The notes: generated from the sequence alone by a model not told the origin. Shown: positions 17,447 to 26,931, counted from the stretch's first letter. The stretch is 64,000 bases of DNA from Cloacimonetes bacterium UBA5614 (GCA_002424605.1 DIKQ01000009.1:78988-142987), one strand, 5' to 3'. Numbers and translations are program-made.

Positions 17447-18205
17447 TTATTCCTCATGCTTTATTTTTTCTTCCTGGATTTCTGTACGCAAAACGTCTGT
17501 ATAGCTCTTGAAAATCCGCAAAACAAAGTATGCTATTGAGAATAGCACCAGAATGATTACCCATTCAGCCTGCAGAAATATCAGATGCTCACCCAGAAAA
17601 TTGTGAAACAGCTTAAAGATGACAAACACAACGACAATCCCGAAGAGGGTTGAGTTCTCTTTTCTCAGTACCCTGCAGGGACGAAAGAAATACCTGTTCG
17701 GCACATAGTTTCTGAATCTGAGAAACAGAATCGAAACCCGGGATGCATAGTTCAGGAATTGCTCCCCGAACTTTTCTTCCAGAAATTTCTCTTCTGCCAG
17801 GATGATTCTCTCGTAGTATAACCAATAGATGGTAGTGAAGATAGCGACAACCCACCAGATTCTGGAGAATAGCGCTACAGACAGCCAGATAATAAAATTA
17901 CCCACATAAAGAGGATGCCTGGTCAATGAGTAAATGCCAGTCTGATTGATTTCATCTGCAATCTGCCGTTTTGTATTGCGTCCCGAAGTATTGTCTGCTG
18001 CATAGCCGACCGCTGTAACTCTGATTGCTTCGCCACCCAGGGCCATCAAAAAACATAATATATCATACAGTCCGCTCTTAATGGTATACAGATCCCTGTA
18101 CACCCAAGTGCAGATTATGGCGAAGGTAATCAGTGCAAGGGGAAGATAGCTTCTAAACCGGAACAGCCAGTTCCCCTGTGTGATCATAGCATCGTAAGCT
18201 TTCAT
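17447..18205 (-). CDS. Isoprenylcysteine carboxyl methyltransferase-like membrane protein
   Basis: 252 residues, several hydrophobic segments. The core RHPLYVGNFIIWLSVALF near residue 100, followed by YERIILAEEKFLEEKFGEQFLNYASRV, is the S-adenosylmethionine-binding signature of the ICMT/PEMT family of integral-membrane methyltransferases. Bacterial members methylate small lipid-like or unknown substrates; the substrate here cannot be told. It lies between glutamine synthetase and the C25 gene on the same strand. The glnA terminator sits just upstream, so it probably has its own promoter. The ribosome site (GAGGCGG) is moderate. Confidence 0.7.
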   Translation of the reverse strand: MKAYDAMITQGNWLFRFRSYLPLALITFAIICTWVYRDLYTIKSGLYDILCFLMALGGEAIRVTAVGYAADNTSGRNTKRQIADEINQTGIYSLTRHPLYVGNFIIWLSVALFSRIWWVVAIFTTIYWLYYERIILAEEKFLEEKFGEQFLNYASRVSILFLRFRNYVPNRYFFRPCRVLRKENSTLFGIVVVFVIFKLFHNFLGEHLIFLQAEWVIILVLFSIAYFVLRIFKSYTDVLRTEIQEEKIKHEE

Positions 18206-18242
18206 ACCAGATTCCGCCTCAAAGTATTATTTTATTAAAAGA

Positions 18243-18268
18243 AAAACCCGGTCTGGTCAACCGGGTTT
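18243..18268 (-). terminator. Terminator of glnA
   Basis: AACCCGG and CCGGGTT flank a short loop (18245-18267). The minus strand then has a T run. Located 12 bases after the glnA stop at 18280. Confidence 0.85.
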
Positions 18269-18279
18269 ACTTGATAATA

Positions 18280-19701
18280 TTATTGGTTGTAATACAGCAC
18301 CATCTCATAAGGATGAGGTCGGTTGTTAACAGCGTTATGTTCTTTCATTTTCAGAGCTATGTAACTTTCAATCAGTTCCTCGTTAAAGACTCCGCTGTCG
18401 GTCAGGTAAGCGTGGTCTTCCTTCAGAGCATCCAATGCTTCTTTCAGGCTTCCGGGGATGGATTCCAGGGTTGCTTTCTTTTCTTCAGACCAGGCAAATA
18501 CGTTATCGTCAAAAGGACCGAAGTTATGCTTGGTGGGGTCAATCTTGTTTTTGACTCCGTCCAGGCCGGCCAGTAACAAAGCGCTCATTGCCAGGTACGG
18601 ATTGCAGGTGGCATCACCTGTCCTGAATTCAAATCTTTTGGTCTCAGGGTCATTCACATACTTGGGAATCCTGATGGCAGCACTGCGGTTGGCAAGTCCG
18701 AAGAACAGCTTGACCGGCGCTTCGAATCCGGGCAGCAACCTCTTGAAAGAATTAGTGCTGGGATTGGTGAAAGCGATAATGCTCTTTCCGTGCTTTAGGA
18801 TACCACCGATAAAATACAGCGCTTCCTTGGAAAGGTCTGCATATCCGCCTTTTTTGTAGAATATGTTCTTACCTTTTTTATGAAGCATCATATGGAAGTG
18901 CATGCCGTTCCCTGCCTGATTGTAAATCGGCTTTGGCATAAAAGTGGCAGTTATCCCGTTTTCCAGGGCAGTTCTGCGGATGATGTCCTTCATAACCATA
19001 GTATCATCACAAATCTTGGGGAATTCCAGAAGTTCCGTCTCAATTTCCTGCTGGGAGGAAAGACCCACTTCATGGTGATGGTACCTGATTTTTATCCCCA
19101 TATCCTCCATGATTTCCACCATCTCCTGCCGAACTTCGTAAAAGCGGTCAAAGGGAACGTTCATGTGGTAGCCTTTGATATCCTGCTGGGAAACTCCGTC
19201 TGCGTCATCAAAATCCTCAGGCAGTGAATCCTTGCATTCTGATGATGTGAGGGTATAGCCGGAGCTGAATTCGTCATACATAAATTCGGCTCCGTCCAAA
19301 AGGTGAAATTCCAGTTCTGGAATCCACAGGGAAGTATCGGCTACTCCGGTCTTCTTAAGGTATGCCTGTGCCCTTTGTGCAACGCTGCGTGGGTCTTTCA
19401 TCACTCCGATGCGGGTCTCTGCATCACAAATGGAACAAATCAGTTCCAGGGTGGGAGTTTCAAAGAAGGGGTCGATGTGGGCGGAAGCAATGTCCGGCAT
19501 CAGAACCATATCTCCGCTTTCCACTGTCCTCATTCCGGGAATGCTGCTCCCGTCAAAAGGAACGCCACGTTCCAGAACAGAATCCAGCCTGCCTGCAGGC
19601 ATGGTTATGTGATACCATTTACCGTCCAGACCGCAGTAACGCAGGTCTATCGCCTTTATCTCGTTCTCTGCGATGAGTTTCTTCAGTTTTTTTACGTCCA
19701 T
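18280..19701 (-). CDS. glnA: Glutamine synthetase type I
   Basis: 473 residues, the usual length for GSI-beta. It makes glutamine from glutamate, ammonia and ATP in the cytoplasm. Family landmarks are all present: VPFDGSSIPGMRTVESGDMVLMPD, the metal and ATP site PELEFHLLD, MKDIIRRTALENGITATFMPKP, NGMHFHMMLHKKG, NPSTNSFKRLLPGFEAP, NRSAAIRIPKY and the end HPYEMVLYYN. The loop that in enteric enzymes reads DKNLYDLP, with the adenylylated tyrosine, reads DDNVFAWS here, so Phe replaces Tyr. Control by GlnE-type adenylylation is therefore not expected. GGAG precedes the ATG. Upstream neighbours on the same strand are the M50 protease and tyrS genes; the gap to them is 34 bases. Confidence 0.95.
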   Translation of the reverse strand: MDVKKLKKLIAENEIKAIDLRYCGLDGKWYHITMPAGRLDSVLERGVPFDGSSIPGMRTVESGDMVLMPDIASAHIDPFFETPTLELICSICDAETRIGVMKDPRSVAQRAQAYLKKTGVADTSLWIPELEFHLLDGAEFMYDEFSSGYTLTSSECKDSLPEDFDDADGVSQQDIKGYHMNVPFDRFYEVRQEMVEIMEDMGIKIRYHHHEVGLSSQQEIETELLEFPKICDDTMVMKDIIRRTALENGITATFMPKPIYNQAGNGMHFHMMLHKKGKNIFYKKGGYADLSKEALYFIGGILKHGKSIIAFTNPSTNSFKRLLPGFEAPVKLFFGLANRSAAIRIPKYVNDPETKRFEFRTGDATCNPYLAMSALLLAGLDGVKNKIDPTKHNFGPFDDNVFAWSEEKKATLESIPGSLKEALDALKEDHAYLTDSGVFNEELIESYIALKMKEHNAVNNRPHPYEMVLYYNQ

Positions 19702-19735
19702 TGTTTCTCCAGTTGATTTATTTATTTGTTTTCTA

Positions 19736-20380
19736 TTATGATGGTATGCCCATCAGACCGGTAAAGAAGCTGATAATGGGCCAGATGAATCTGCCGAAAA
19801 TATTCAGTTTTAAAAGGTTGGAAATCAGGATAATGGCAAAAAAGACTATCATGCCTGTCCTTTCCTGGGCAGTGTATTTAAAATATGCCTCATCGGACAG
19901 GAAGATACCCAGCACTTTGCTGCCGTCCAAAGGCGGGATTGGTATCATATTCAGCAGAGCCAGGAACAGGTTTATCTGGATAATGGGTACACACAGGTAT
20001 GCCAGCAAAGTGCCGCTGCCGCTGATATGATAAACCACGGCAAACAGGATGGCTATCAGGACATTTGAGAGTGGTCCTGCTGCCGCACTGAGCCCCGTAT
20101 CCCTTTTATAATGGTTAAAATTATAAGGATTGATGGGAACCGGCTTGGCATATCCAAACACAAAGCCCGCTGTATAATAAAGCACGAGCGGCAGGATAAC
20201 GGTTCCAAACCAGTCTATATGCCTGATTGGGTTAAGGGAAAGCCTGCCCATGCGTTTGGCTGTGTCATCTCCCAGCCAGTAGGCTGTCAGGCCGTGGCTG
20301 ATTTCATGGATGATAATGGAATAGAATATGGCAGCTATCATGGCTGCCCGGAGTAAAAAGACTATCAGATTGGCTTCCAC
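19736..20380 (-). CDS. Site-2 protease family (M50) membrane metalloprotease
   Basis: 214 residues, multi-pass. The zinc site HEISH (His25-Glu26-His29) and the distal motif PIPPLDGSKVLG near residue 153 mark the compact bacterial M50B class, which cleaves within the membrane. NPIRHIDWFGTVILP and FGYAKPVPINPYNF are typical of this class. The start is GTG, 7 bases after the tyrS stop, so translation coupling to tyrS is likely. Targets are unknown; relatives are common housekeeping-like neighbours of tRNA synthetase genes. Confidence 0.85.
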   Translation of the reverse strand: MEANLIVFLLRAAMIAAIFYSIIIHEISHGLTAYWLGDDTAKRMGRLSLNPIRHIDWFGTVILPLVLYYTAGFVFGYAKPVPINPYNFNHYKRDTGLSAAAGPLSNVLIAILFAVVYHISGSGTLLAYLCVPIIQINLFLALLNMIPIPPLDGSKVLGIFLSDEAYFKYTAQERTGMIVFFAIILISNLLKLNIFGRFIWPIISFFTGLMGIPS

Positions 20381-20386
20381 TTAAAC

Positions 20387-21589
20387 TCAGCCCTTATTTA
20401 TCTGCAGGAACTTGCGTTTTCCTACCTTGATGACAGTTCCGTCCTTGATTTCCAGGTCGCCTTCCATATCTGTCCACTTATTGCCGTCCACAGTGACGGC
20501 ATTCTGCATTATCATGCGTTTGGCTTCGCTGTTGGAGGCGCAAAGCTGGTTATCCACCAGCAGTTTAATTAACTTAATTTTACCTTCTGTGGTTTCATAT
20601 ACCTGCATATCGTCCGGCAGTTCCTTTTTGCTGAAAACCTTTTCAAACGCTGCCTGGGCTTCCTGCGCCGCCTCTTCCCCATGATACAGCTTCACTATTT
20701 CGCGTGCCAGCTGTTTTTTGTAAATCATCGGATTGACGCCGTTTTTCAGCTCTTTGCCGATGGCTTCAATCTCATCCGGGTCAAGCTTTGTGGCATAGTT
20801 GAAGTAATTCAGAATCAGGTTGTCCGGTATGGACATCACTTTGCCGAATTTATCGTTGGGCGGGTCAAAGACAGCGATGTAGTTGTTCAGTGACTTGCCC
20901 ATCTTGTTCACTCCGTCTGTGCCCAGCAGGATAGGCGAAAGCACGGCTATCTGCTGCTCCATGCCGAAGATACGCTGCATATCCCTTCCGCACAAAATAT
21001 TGAACTTCTGCTCAGTTGCGCCCAGTTCAACGTCCGAATTGATGGCAACGGAATCATAACCCTGCAGGATGGGATACATTATCTCGTGCATACCAAGGGG
21101 TAAACCCTGCTCATAACGGTTGCGGAAGGTATCATGCGCCATGAACTGCGCTAGGGTAAATTTCCCCATCAGTTTCAGGACATCGGTCATGCCCATGGGA
21201 CCAAACCATTCGCTCTGGTAGCGGATTTCTGTCTTGGCCGGGTCAAGGACTGTAAAGAGCTGTTCCATATATTTTTCGCTGTTGGTTTTCACCATTTCAG
21301 CAGTCAGGGGTGGACGCGACTCGTCCCTGCCGGTGGGGTCGCCAATCTGGGCGGTAAAATCACCGATGATTATAACTCCGGTATGCCCCAAATCCTGGAA
21401 TTCCCGCATCTTGCGGATGGGGACCAGGTGCCCGATGTGAACGTCATATCCGGTGGGGTCTATGCCATATTTAATGCGCAAAGGCTTGCCTGTCTTCTCA
21501 GATTTTTCCAGCTTTTTTATCATTTCCTCTTCAGGAATGATTTCCTCCACGCCTTTGCGGATTACTTTCAGCTCATGTTCAAATTTCAT
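20387..21589 (-). CDS. tyrS: Tyrosyl-tRNA synthetase
   Basis: 400 residues. Class I landmarks: HIGH at 51-54, the tyrosine and adenylate pocket (IIIGDFTAQIGDPTGRD, PILQGYDSVAINSDVELGATEQ), and KMGKS in place of KMSKS. A C-terminal S4 RNA-binding domain (LCASNSEAKRMIMQNAVTVDG) follows. It charges tRNA-Tyr in the cytoplasm. GAGGA precedes the ATG. The downstream M50 gene is 6 bases away. The upstream gap contains element E2. Confidence 0.95.
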   Translation of the reverse strand: MKFEHELKVIRKGVEEIIPEEEMIKKLEKSEKTGKPLRIKYGIDPTGYDVHIGHLVPIRKMREFQDLGHTGVIIIGDFTAQIGDPTGRDESRPPLTAEMVKTNSEKYMEQLFTVLDPAKTEIRYQSEWFGPMGMTDVLKLMGKFTLAQFMAHDTFRNRYEQGLPLGMHEIMYPILQGYDSVAINSDVELGATEQKFNILCGRDMQRIFGMEQQIAVLSPILLGTDGVNKMGKSLNNYIAVFDPPNDKFGKVMSIPDNLILNYFNYATKLDPDEIEAIGKELKNGVNPMIYKKQLAREIVKLYHGEEAAQEAQAAFEKVFSKKELPDDMQVYETTEGKIKLIKLLVDNQLCASNSEAKRMIMQNAVTVDGNKWTDMEGDLEIKDGTVIKVGKRKFLQINKG

Positions 21590-21997
21590 TCTGTCCTCAA
21601 TTCTTGTATAAAAAGCACTTTACCCCGCTTGTATCATTACACAAACAGGACATAGTGCCATCAAGACAGGGCTATGGTTATCAGTATTTTGTCAAGAAAA
21701 AGCGGATTTATGCATATGCTCCTGCCTCAGACACATATACTGCAATCTGCGTACCCCTTCCCGCTTCTTCCTTGCTTAGATGTCCCGAAGATGCCCCGGA
21801 GATGACCGGGTTTTGTTCGGTCGGCACCGCGACATCTTCGGGACATCTCATAGCGCAGGAAGCATGATAGCTGCCTTCATATACTTATGGAAAACAGTTC
21901 CTGATTTACGATATAAATTGACAGCTTATTCACTATTTATTATGAAGGGTAGGTAAATGATACATAATTGATTTGTAATCCTGCATGAGGAGGAGAT
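21590..21997. other. 408-base divergent intergenic region with element E2
   Basis: Separates tyrS (leftward) from the 552-aa membrane protein gene (rightward). It holds palindromic element E2 at 21778-21849 and AGGAGGAG (21987-21994) serving the plus gene. I could not pick convincing promoter boxes. Confidence 0.6.
21778..21849. repeat. 11-bp-phased palindromic element E2
   Basis: Left units GATGTCCCGAA (21779-21789), GATGCCCCGGA (21790-21800), GATGACCGGGT (21801-21811). The other strand from the right reads GATGTCCCGAA, GATGTCGCGGT, GCCGACCGAAC. It is a close relative of E1, 20 kb away, with compensated changes in the two arms. The left flank GCTTCTTCCTT (21763-21773) recurs exactly beside E4 (31139-31149). 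Confidence 0.85.
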
Positions 21998-23656
21998 ATG
22001 TTATTTAACCCTGATTTAACCGGACAGAACCCCAAAATGGAAATCAAGCCAGTGAATTTGAATGTTGATATCAAACTGGGTTTGAAATGGGCGATTATCC
22101 TGACTTTACTGCTGCTGGTTTTTGTGATTTATTTCGGACTGCCTGTCCTGTCTTACAGGTTTGCAGGCACCTACTTCAGTCTTGCCTTTGTCTTCCTGCC
22201 GCTGATGTTCTGCAGCAAAACAGCCAAAGTGATGAGATACATCTATATTTTGGCAGGATTGGTTTTCTTTATAATGCTGTTGGTCACCATGCCGATTTTC
22301 AGGTCAAAGCAATACCGAGGACTGATAGGAAAAATCGACAGCACACCATTCTCAGAACTGGTTTCACCGGTTAGCCTGAACCAGATTCCGGTAGTGGACA
22401 GACCGTTTGCATCCATGCTGGCGGAAAAGAAATTGGGTGAGGACTTTGCCCTTGGCAGCCGCGTGTCTCTGGGCTGGCCAACCAGGCAAATGGTAAAAGG
22501 TGAATTGCTCTGGGTGATTCCCCTCTTGCACAGCGGATTTTTCAAATGGCTGACCAACCGGGACGGCACTCCGGCTTATCTGGTGGTTTCGGCTACCAAT
22601 CCGCAGGACGTGCGCTTCGTTAATGAAGCCGGCGGCAAACCCGTCAGAATCAAGTATCAGCCTAATGCCTATTATCAATATGATTTGCAGCGGCACCTCT
22701 ACCTGCATGGGTATTATGCCAAAGGCCTGACGGACTTTACTTTTGAACTGGATGATGACGGCATCCCCTACTGGACTGCCACAGTTTACAAAAAAAACAT
22801 AGGTTTCAGCGGCAGCGACGCTTACGGAGTCGCCATGGTTCAGCCTGATACAGGTGAAATCAATTTTTACCCGGTTGCGGAAGTTCCGGCTTGGGTGGAC
22901 AGGATTCAACCTGCGGAGTTCGTGCTTGATCAGTTGACCTGGTGGGGCGCTTATGTGAATGGATTTTGGAATACCAAGTTCGGCAAGCGTGACATGCTGA
23001 TGACTACAGAGGGCTACAATATCATTTATGGCACTGATGACAAATGCTATTTCTATACAGGGATGTCCAGCGTAGGCATGGATGAAGGTCAGGTTGGCTT
23101 TGTGCTGGTGGATACGAGAACTAAGCAGACTCATCTTTACAAGCTGTCCGGAGCCACGGAATACGCAGCTATGCAATCAGCAGAGGGTAAGGTGCAGAAT
23201 TTCAAGTATGTTGCCACTTTCCCGATAATGATTAATGTCTCCGGTTTGCCGACCTATTTTGTCACACTCAAGGATAACGCTGGACTGGTCAAAATGTATG
23301 CTATGGTTTCTGTAAAGGATTACAGTGTAGTCGGGGTCGGTGAAACTGTCAAAGGCACCAGGGACAACTATCTGATGGCGCTGTCCTCATCCCGTTCCGG
23401 TAATCTGCCTACAGAAGAAGTAAAAGTCCAGAGCTTTGCCGGCAATGTCCTGCGAATCGGCAGTGACGTGAGAGAAGGCAGAACGTATTACTACATCTCG
23501 CTGAGCGCTTTCCCGGATAAAATCCTGGTGGCAAATTCAGACCTGAGTTCCGAGCTGCCTGTCACTCGTCCAGGCGATGCGGTGACCGTGGGATTTGTTC
23601 CGGTTGCTGACAAGGAAATCAACCTGAATGCATTTGAGAACGAAACGATAAAATAA
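21998..23656 (+). CDS. Conserved membrane protein of unknown function
   Basis: 552 residues, start chosen by AGGAGGAG just upstream. Three hydrophobic segments in the first 110 residues are followed by a large soluble part. Repeated landmarks are IPVVDRPFASMLAEKKLGE, LGSRVSLG, GELLWVIPLLHSGFFKW, PAYLVVSATNPQDVRFV, KYQPNAYYQYDLQRHLY, GFSGSDAYG, WVDRIQP and TYFVTLKDNAGLVKMYAMVSV. From memory this resembles an uncharacterised family of long membrane-anchored proteins in Bacillus and relatives, which would make it a candidate for old lateral transfer. The C-terminal 90 residues (EEVKVQSFAGNVLRI) look like a small beta-barrel (OB-like) domain. The function is unknown. It is monocistronic with a bidirectional terminator. 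Confidence 0.7.
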   Translation: MLFNPDLTGQNPKMEIKPVNLNVDIKLGLKWAIILTLLLLVFVIYFGLPVLSYRFAGTYFSLAFVFLPLMFCSKTAKVMRYIYILAGLVFFIMLLVTMPIFRSKQYRGLIGKIDSTPFSELVSPVSLNQIPVVDRPFASMLAEKKLGEDFALGSRVSLGWPTRQMVKGELLWVIPLLHSGFFKWLTNRDGTPAYLVVSATNPQDVRFVNEAGGKPVRIKYQPNAYYQYDLQRHLYLHGYYAKGLTDFTFELDDDGIPYWTATVYKKNIGFSGSDAYGVAMVQPDTGEINFYPVAEVPAWVDRIQPAEFVLDQLTWWGAYVNGFWNTKFGKRDMLMTTEGYNIIYGTDDKCYFYTGMSSVGMDEGQVGFVLVDTRTKQTHLYKLSGATEYAAMQSAEGKVQNFKYVATFPIMINVSGLPTYFVTLKDNAGLVKMYAMVSVKDYSVVGVGETVKGTRDNYLMALSSSRSGNLPTEEVKVQSFAGNVLRIGSDVREGRTYYYISLSAFPDKILVANSDLSSELPVTRPGDAVTVGFVPVADKEINLNAFENETIK

Positions 23657-23677
23657 CCGGTTTGATTCCTAATAAGA

Positions 23678-23714
23678 TAACGCCCCTCCGTTTTGAACGG
23701 AAGGGCGTTTTTAT
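23678..23714. terminator. Bidirectional terminator between convergent genes
   Basis: AACGCCC-CTCCGTT and AACGGA-AGGGCGTT form a stem with one mismatch. A T run follows on the plus strand. It serves the 552-aa gene and possibly the 5'-nucleotidase gene from the other side. Confidence 0.85.
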
Positions 23715-23731
23715 TTATTGCATTTTTGCTG

Positions 23732-25405
23732 TTATGGAGTTGCCCTCAACATCTCGGCAGTGGGCTGAGCGTTATCGTCACGCTTCCAGCGGTCGTCTAT
23801 TTTGGTCTTTACAGGGCTGTTCTTGCGGAAGTAATTGACTATGCCGTCCCGTAGGTTTATCATGTGATATGTGATGTTTTCTTCCGGAACCTGGGTCAGA
23901 AGAGTAAGACCGGCATTTCCCTGCATCAGGAAATCAGTGGTGGTGCATGTATAGATTTTGTTGGGGTCCCACGGCTCACCGCCTATCCTCAGGGTTGTGA
24001 CCCTGTCAAAATTGGGACGCTTCTTAGAATAAACAACATTGACTCCCGAAACCACAAGTCCATGGCGTCCGCCTTCCACACGTGTTTCGATGATGCGGCG
24101 CAGGAATTCGCCTGTACAGGTGAAGCTTACTATCTGGTTATCAAAGGGCATAACGTCAAAGATGTTGCGATAGGTGACGGGACCGCTCTTGATGTCGCTG
24201 CGGACTCCGCCAAGGTTCATGAAGGCGAAATCTGCATTCACTTCTGCTCTCATGGCGTCTGTGATGGTGTTGCCCATCAGGCTCTGGGCGTCCACATTGA
24301 TTCTGGAAAGATAGACACCCGCTGTGCCGACAACCTCATCCATGCCTTTTTCAGCAATTGCCTGCTGGTCAGCTATTTTCTTTGTGATTGCCTCATCCGG
24401 AACAAACTCGTCTTCAAACAGGGTGATCAGCAGTCCTTCGCGAATGGCGGGAGTTTCATAACCGCTGAGGGTTTTTGTCTCCGGGTCAATCAAAAGAGTG
24501 AGCCAACCCAGGTTGCTGCCGTAAGCATAACCCTGTATCACCATAGTATGGGTAATCGGGTCAATCCAGGGCAGGGCAAAACCCTTGTGCATATGACCCC
24601 CAATAATCAGGTCTATTCCCTCCACTTCATGAGCCAGTTCCTGAGCATCAAATCCCCAAGAGGCATAGCGGGTGGCGGCTAGGGGTTTACCGCTGTTGTC
24701 ATAACGGCTTTTGTAAGCTTCTTCCGGGTCGTAGGGCAATCCGGCATGACCAAGCACTATTACGATGTCTGCGCCTTCCTGCTCCCTCACTATCGGCACA
24801 TACTTCTCCAGGGCTTCTTTCTCATCCAGGAAGTCAACTCCCTTGATGTTGTCAGGAAAGCTCATTTTCTTGGTATCACTGGTTGTGAATCCTATGATAG
24901 CGATTTTAACCCCCATCTTGTCCAGAATGATATAGGGGCTCAGGTAATGTGGGAAATCGCCGGTAGCACGGTCAATAATGTTCGCTGAGATAACCGGGAA
25001 ATTGGCAAGGGCCAAAGCTTCTTCCAAAGCTTCCTCTCCGGAATCATAGTCGTGATTGCCCGGCGTCATGGCATCGTACCTGACATCGTTCATATATTCA
25101 ATAATTGCTTTACCAAGGGTAACTGTCCCAATCGGATGTCCCTGGAAAAAGTCTCCGGCATCCAGTAACAGGTTATCCCTGTTTCTTCCGTCACCCAAAG
25201 ACCTGACATGCTTAATCAGGGTTGCTGCGACTCCCCCGCCACCCAGCATGGGTGGAAACTGGGGATTCATAAAGGTGGCTGCTGTTCGGTCTATACCGCC
25301 ATGCACATCATTGCTGAATACGATATCCAGCTTCAGATTCTCTGCAGACAGCAGAGAAAGTGACAGTGCAATCAGCAGTAATAATATCTTGTTTTTAAGT
25401 TTCAT
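23732..25405 (-). CDS. 5'-nucleotidase / UshA-family metallophosphatase, exported
   Basis: 557 residues with a signal peptide (MKLKNKILLLLIALSLSLLSA). The N-terminal metallophosphoesterase domain shows FSNDVHGG, LDAGDFFQG, MTPGNHDYDSGEE, VIVLGHAG and IIGGHMHKG, the five metal-binding blocks. The C-terminal 5_nucleotid_C domain shows INVDAQSLMGNTITDAMRA, FAFMNLGGVRSDIKSGPVTYRNIFDVMPFDN and SGVNVVYS. Such enzymes hydrolyse nucleotides or UDP-sugars in the periplasm or at the cell surface for nucleoside salvage. It precedes nothing downstream but a terminator. The upstream FadL-like gene is 34 bases away on the same strand. Confidence 0.9.
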   Translation of the reverse strand: MKLKNKILLLLIALSLSLLSAENLKLDIVFSNDVHGGIDRTAATFMNPQFPPMLGGGGVAATLIKHVRSLGDGRNRDNLLLDAGDFFQGHPIGTVTLGKAIIEYMNDVRYDAMTPGNHDYDSGEEALEEALALANFPVISANIIDRATGDFPHYLSPYIILDKMGVKIAIIGFTTSDTKKMSFPDNIKGVDFLDEKEALEKYVPIVREQEGADIVIVLGHAGLPYDPEEAYKSRYDNSGKPLAATRYASWGFDAQELAHEVEGIDLIIGGHMHKGFALPWIDPITHTMVIQGYAYGSNLGWLTLLIDPETKTLSGYETPAIREGLLITLFEDEFVPDEAITKKIADQQAIAEKGMDEVVGTAGVYLSRINVDAQSLMGNTITDAMRAEVNADFAFMNLGGVRSDIKSGPVTYRNIFDVMPFDNQIVSFTCTGEFLRRIIETRVEGGRHGLVVSGVNVVYSKKRPNFDRVTTLRIGGEPWDPNKIYTCTTTDFLMQGNAGLTLLTQVPEENITYHMINLRDGIVNYFRKNSPVKTKIDDRWKRDDNAQPTAEMLRATP

Positions 25406-25439
25406 ATTGGTATCCTAGTTTTTCTGTGACAGGGAATTA

Positions 25440-26921
25440 TTACCAGTTCCAGGTCAAACCCGTGGAAATCTGGGTGAAGGACTCCCTTATCTTGTCGGCA
25501 TTGTTCCATCCCCGGTCTGTGGGATAGATATAACTGTTTGGCCAGACCAGATAACTGGTCAGCCCTGAGTGCAATTTGTCGTTATAATAGCTGTCCCTGA
25601 ATAAATCCAGAGCCTGGTACTCTCTCCATGAGAAACTGAGCCCGAAATCCAGAACAAGGTTTTTCCTGAGGACTACGCTACTGCCGGCCGTGATGGAAGG
25701 TGTGATAATTTTGGTGGCTTCCAGGGCAGGAAGACCGGCTTCTGAAAGGTTAGCATAATCCGGCACGGCCATCCATTCTGTAATAGACTGGAAACCGAGC
25801 CTGAGAGGGATTTTGTTTGTTACCTGGTGTTCCACTCCGAGGTGGATATCCCAGCTGTCATCAAAGAAACTGCTGACATCTGACCAGGTGACATATTCTA
25901 TTTCTGCATTGAAGTGTGTCCGCATGATATTGCGGGGCTGAAAATTGAATCCTGCTCTCAGGCGTGAGGGAAGGATGTATTTATCTTTGACTTCTGACGT
26001 TGTAACTAGGGTGGGCAGATTAACGCTTGTAGCAGGGATAGCCATGGTTGTATCAGGCCCATAGGCAATCCGGATGCTGCTGTCCCTGTCAAACTCGCTT
26101 TTAAGAGTATAGGATAAGCCAAAGCCCCATCTGCTATTAAGTCTGTGTGAAACTCCGATTTTTATCTGCATGCCGCTGTAATCGGACTTATTGGTATAAA
26201 GGGAATCAGGAAGCACATTCCTTCTCAGCGTGTTGTTGTTTATAGATTGCTGCATCGCCCAGTTTGACCATTTGATGCTTTTATTCATCTCGCTGTCGCC
26301 GCTTAAAGCGTTCAACGTGATACCCAGGTTAATGTTCCGGTCTTTGCCAAGGTCAATTCCGCCGCCCAAAGTGAATCCCAGTGCATTAATAGCCCCTGTG
26401 TTATCTATCTCGTTTATAGCGATGATCTCAGGATAGCCATCATTGTCTGAATTGCGGTTGTTGCGGACTTCTTCATAATAAATGCCCTGAAAATCAACCA
26501 CAGGGAGATAATGAAGCCCCAGGCCGAATGTATATTTGCCATAGGCATACTTTCCGAAACCGGCAATCCCGTAGTCGTCAAACATATTGATGTTTGAACT
26601 ATAGGTGGCGTCATCGATAAATGCGTCAAAGCTATTGTAGAGGGGGAAGCTGCGGCTGTCTTCATTGCGTGTGAAGAGTGCTGCTGCAGAAACCCCTATC
26701 TGGCTGTTCTGCATGGTAACGTTGGCAGGATTAAACGTAAAAGTCATAGGGGAAAAAGTATCATAAACCCCGGTGTTTCCCATAGCCAGGTTTCTGGCAC
26801 CCAAGGTATAGACCGGGTTGCCAAGATAATAATCTCCCACAGACCAGGCGCTCAGGCTTAATGCTATAACCAGCAGTCCGAGTATCAGTAAAGATGGCTT
26901 GTATATTTTATTTAACGGCAT
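25440..26921 (-). CDS. FadL/OmpP1-like outer-membrane protein
   Basis: 493 residues. Signal peptide, then GNPVYTLGARNLAMGNTGVYDTFSPMTFTFNPANV, the N-terminal pattern of outer-membrane hydrophobic-substrate transporters of the FadL/UPF0164 type. The rest alternates short beta strands and ends with the aromatic LTWNW. GGAGG precedes the ATG. It lies 10 bases downstream of the HhH-barrel gene and 34 bases upstream of the 5'-nucleotidase gene, so the three probably form one transcript. The transported compound is unknown. Confidence 0.75.
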   Translation of the reverse strand: MPLNKIYKPSLLILGLLVIALSLSAWSVGDYYLGNPVYTLGARNLAMGNTGVYDTFSPMTFTFNPANVTMQNSQIGVSAAALFTRNEDSRSFPLYNSFDAFIDDATYSSNINMFDDYGIAGFGKYAYGKYTFGLGLHYLPVVDFQGIYYEEVRNNRNSDNDGYPEIIAINEIDNTGAINALGFTLGGGIDLGKDRNINLGITLNALSGDSEMNKSIKWSNWAMQQSINNNTLRRNVLPDSLYTNKSDYSGMQIKIGVSHRLNSRWGFGLSYTLKSEFDRDSSIRIAYGPDTTMAIPATSVNLPTLVTTSEVKDKYILPSRLRAGFNFQPRNIMRTHFNAEIEYVTWSDVSSFFDDSWDIHLGVEHQVTNKIPLRLGFQSITEWMAVPDYANLSEAGLPALEATKIITPSITAGSSVVLRKNLVLDFGLSFSWREYQALDLFRDSYYNDKLHSGLTSYLVWPNSYIYPTDRGWNNADKIRESFTQISTGLTWNW

Positions 26922-26931
26922 TGTTCCTCCA

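Noticed and set aside
22364..23176. Minus-strand frame of 270 codons under the 552-aa membrane protein gene
   Set aside because: Shadow of a conserved gene; low-complexity translation without family features.
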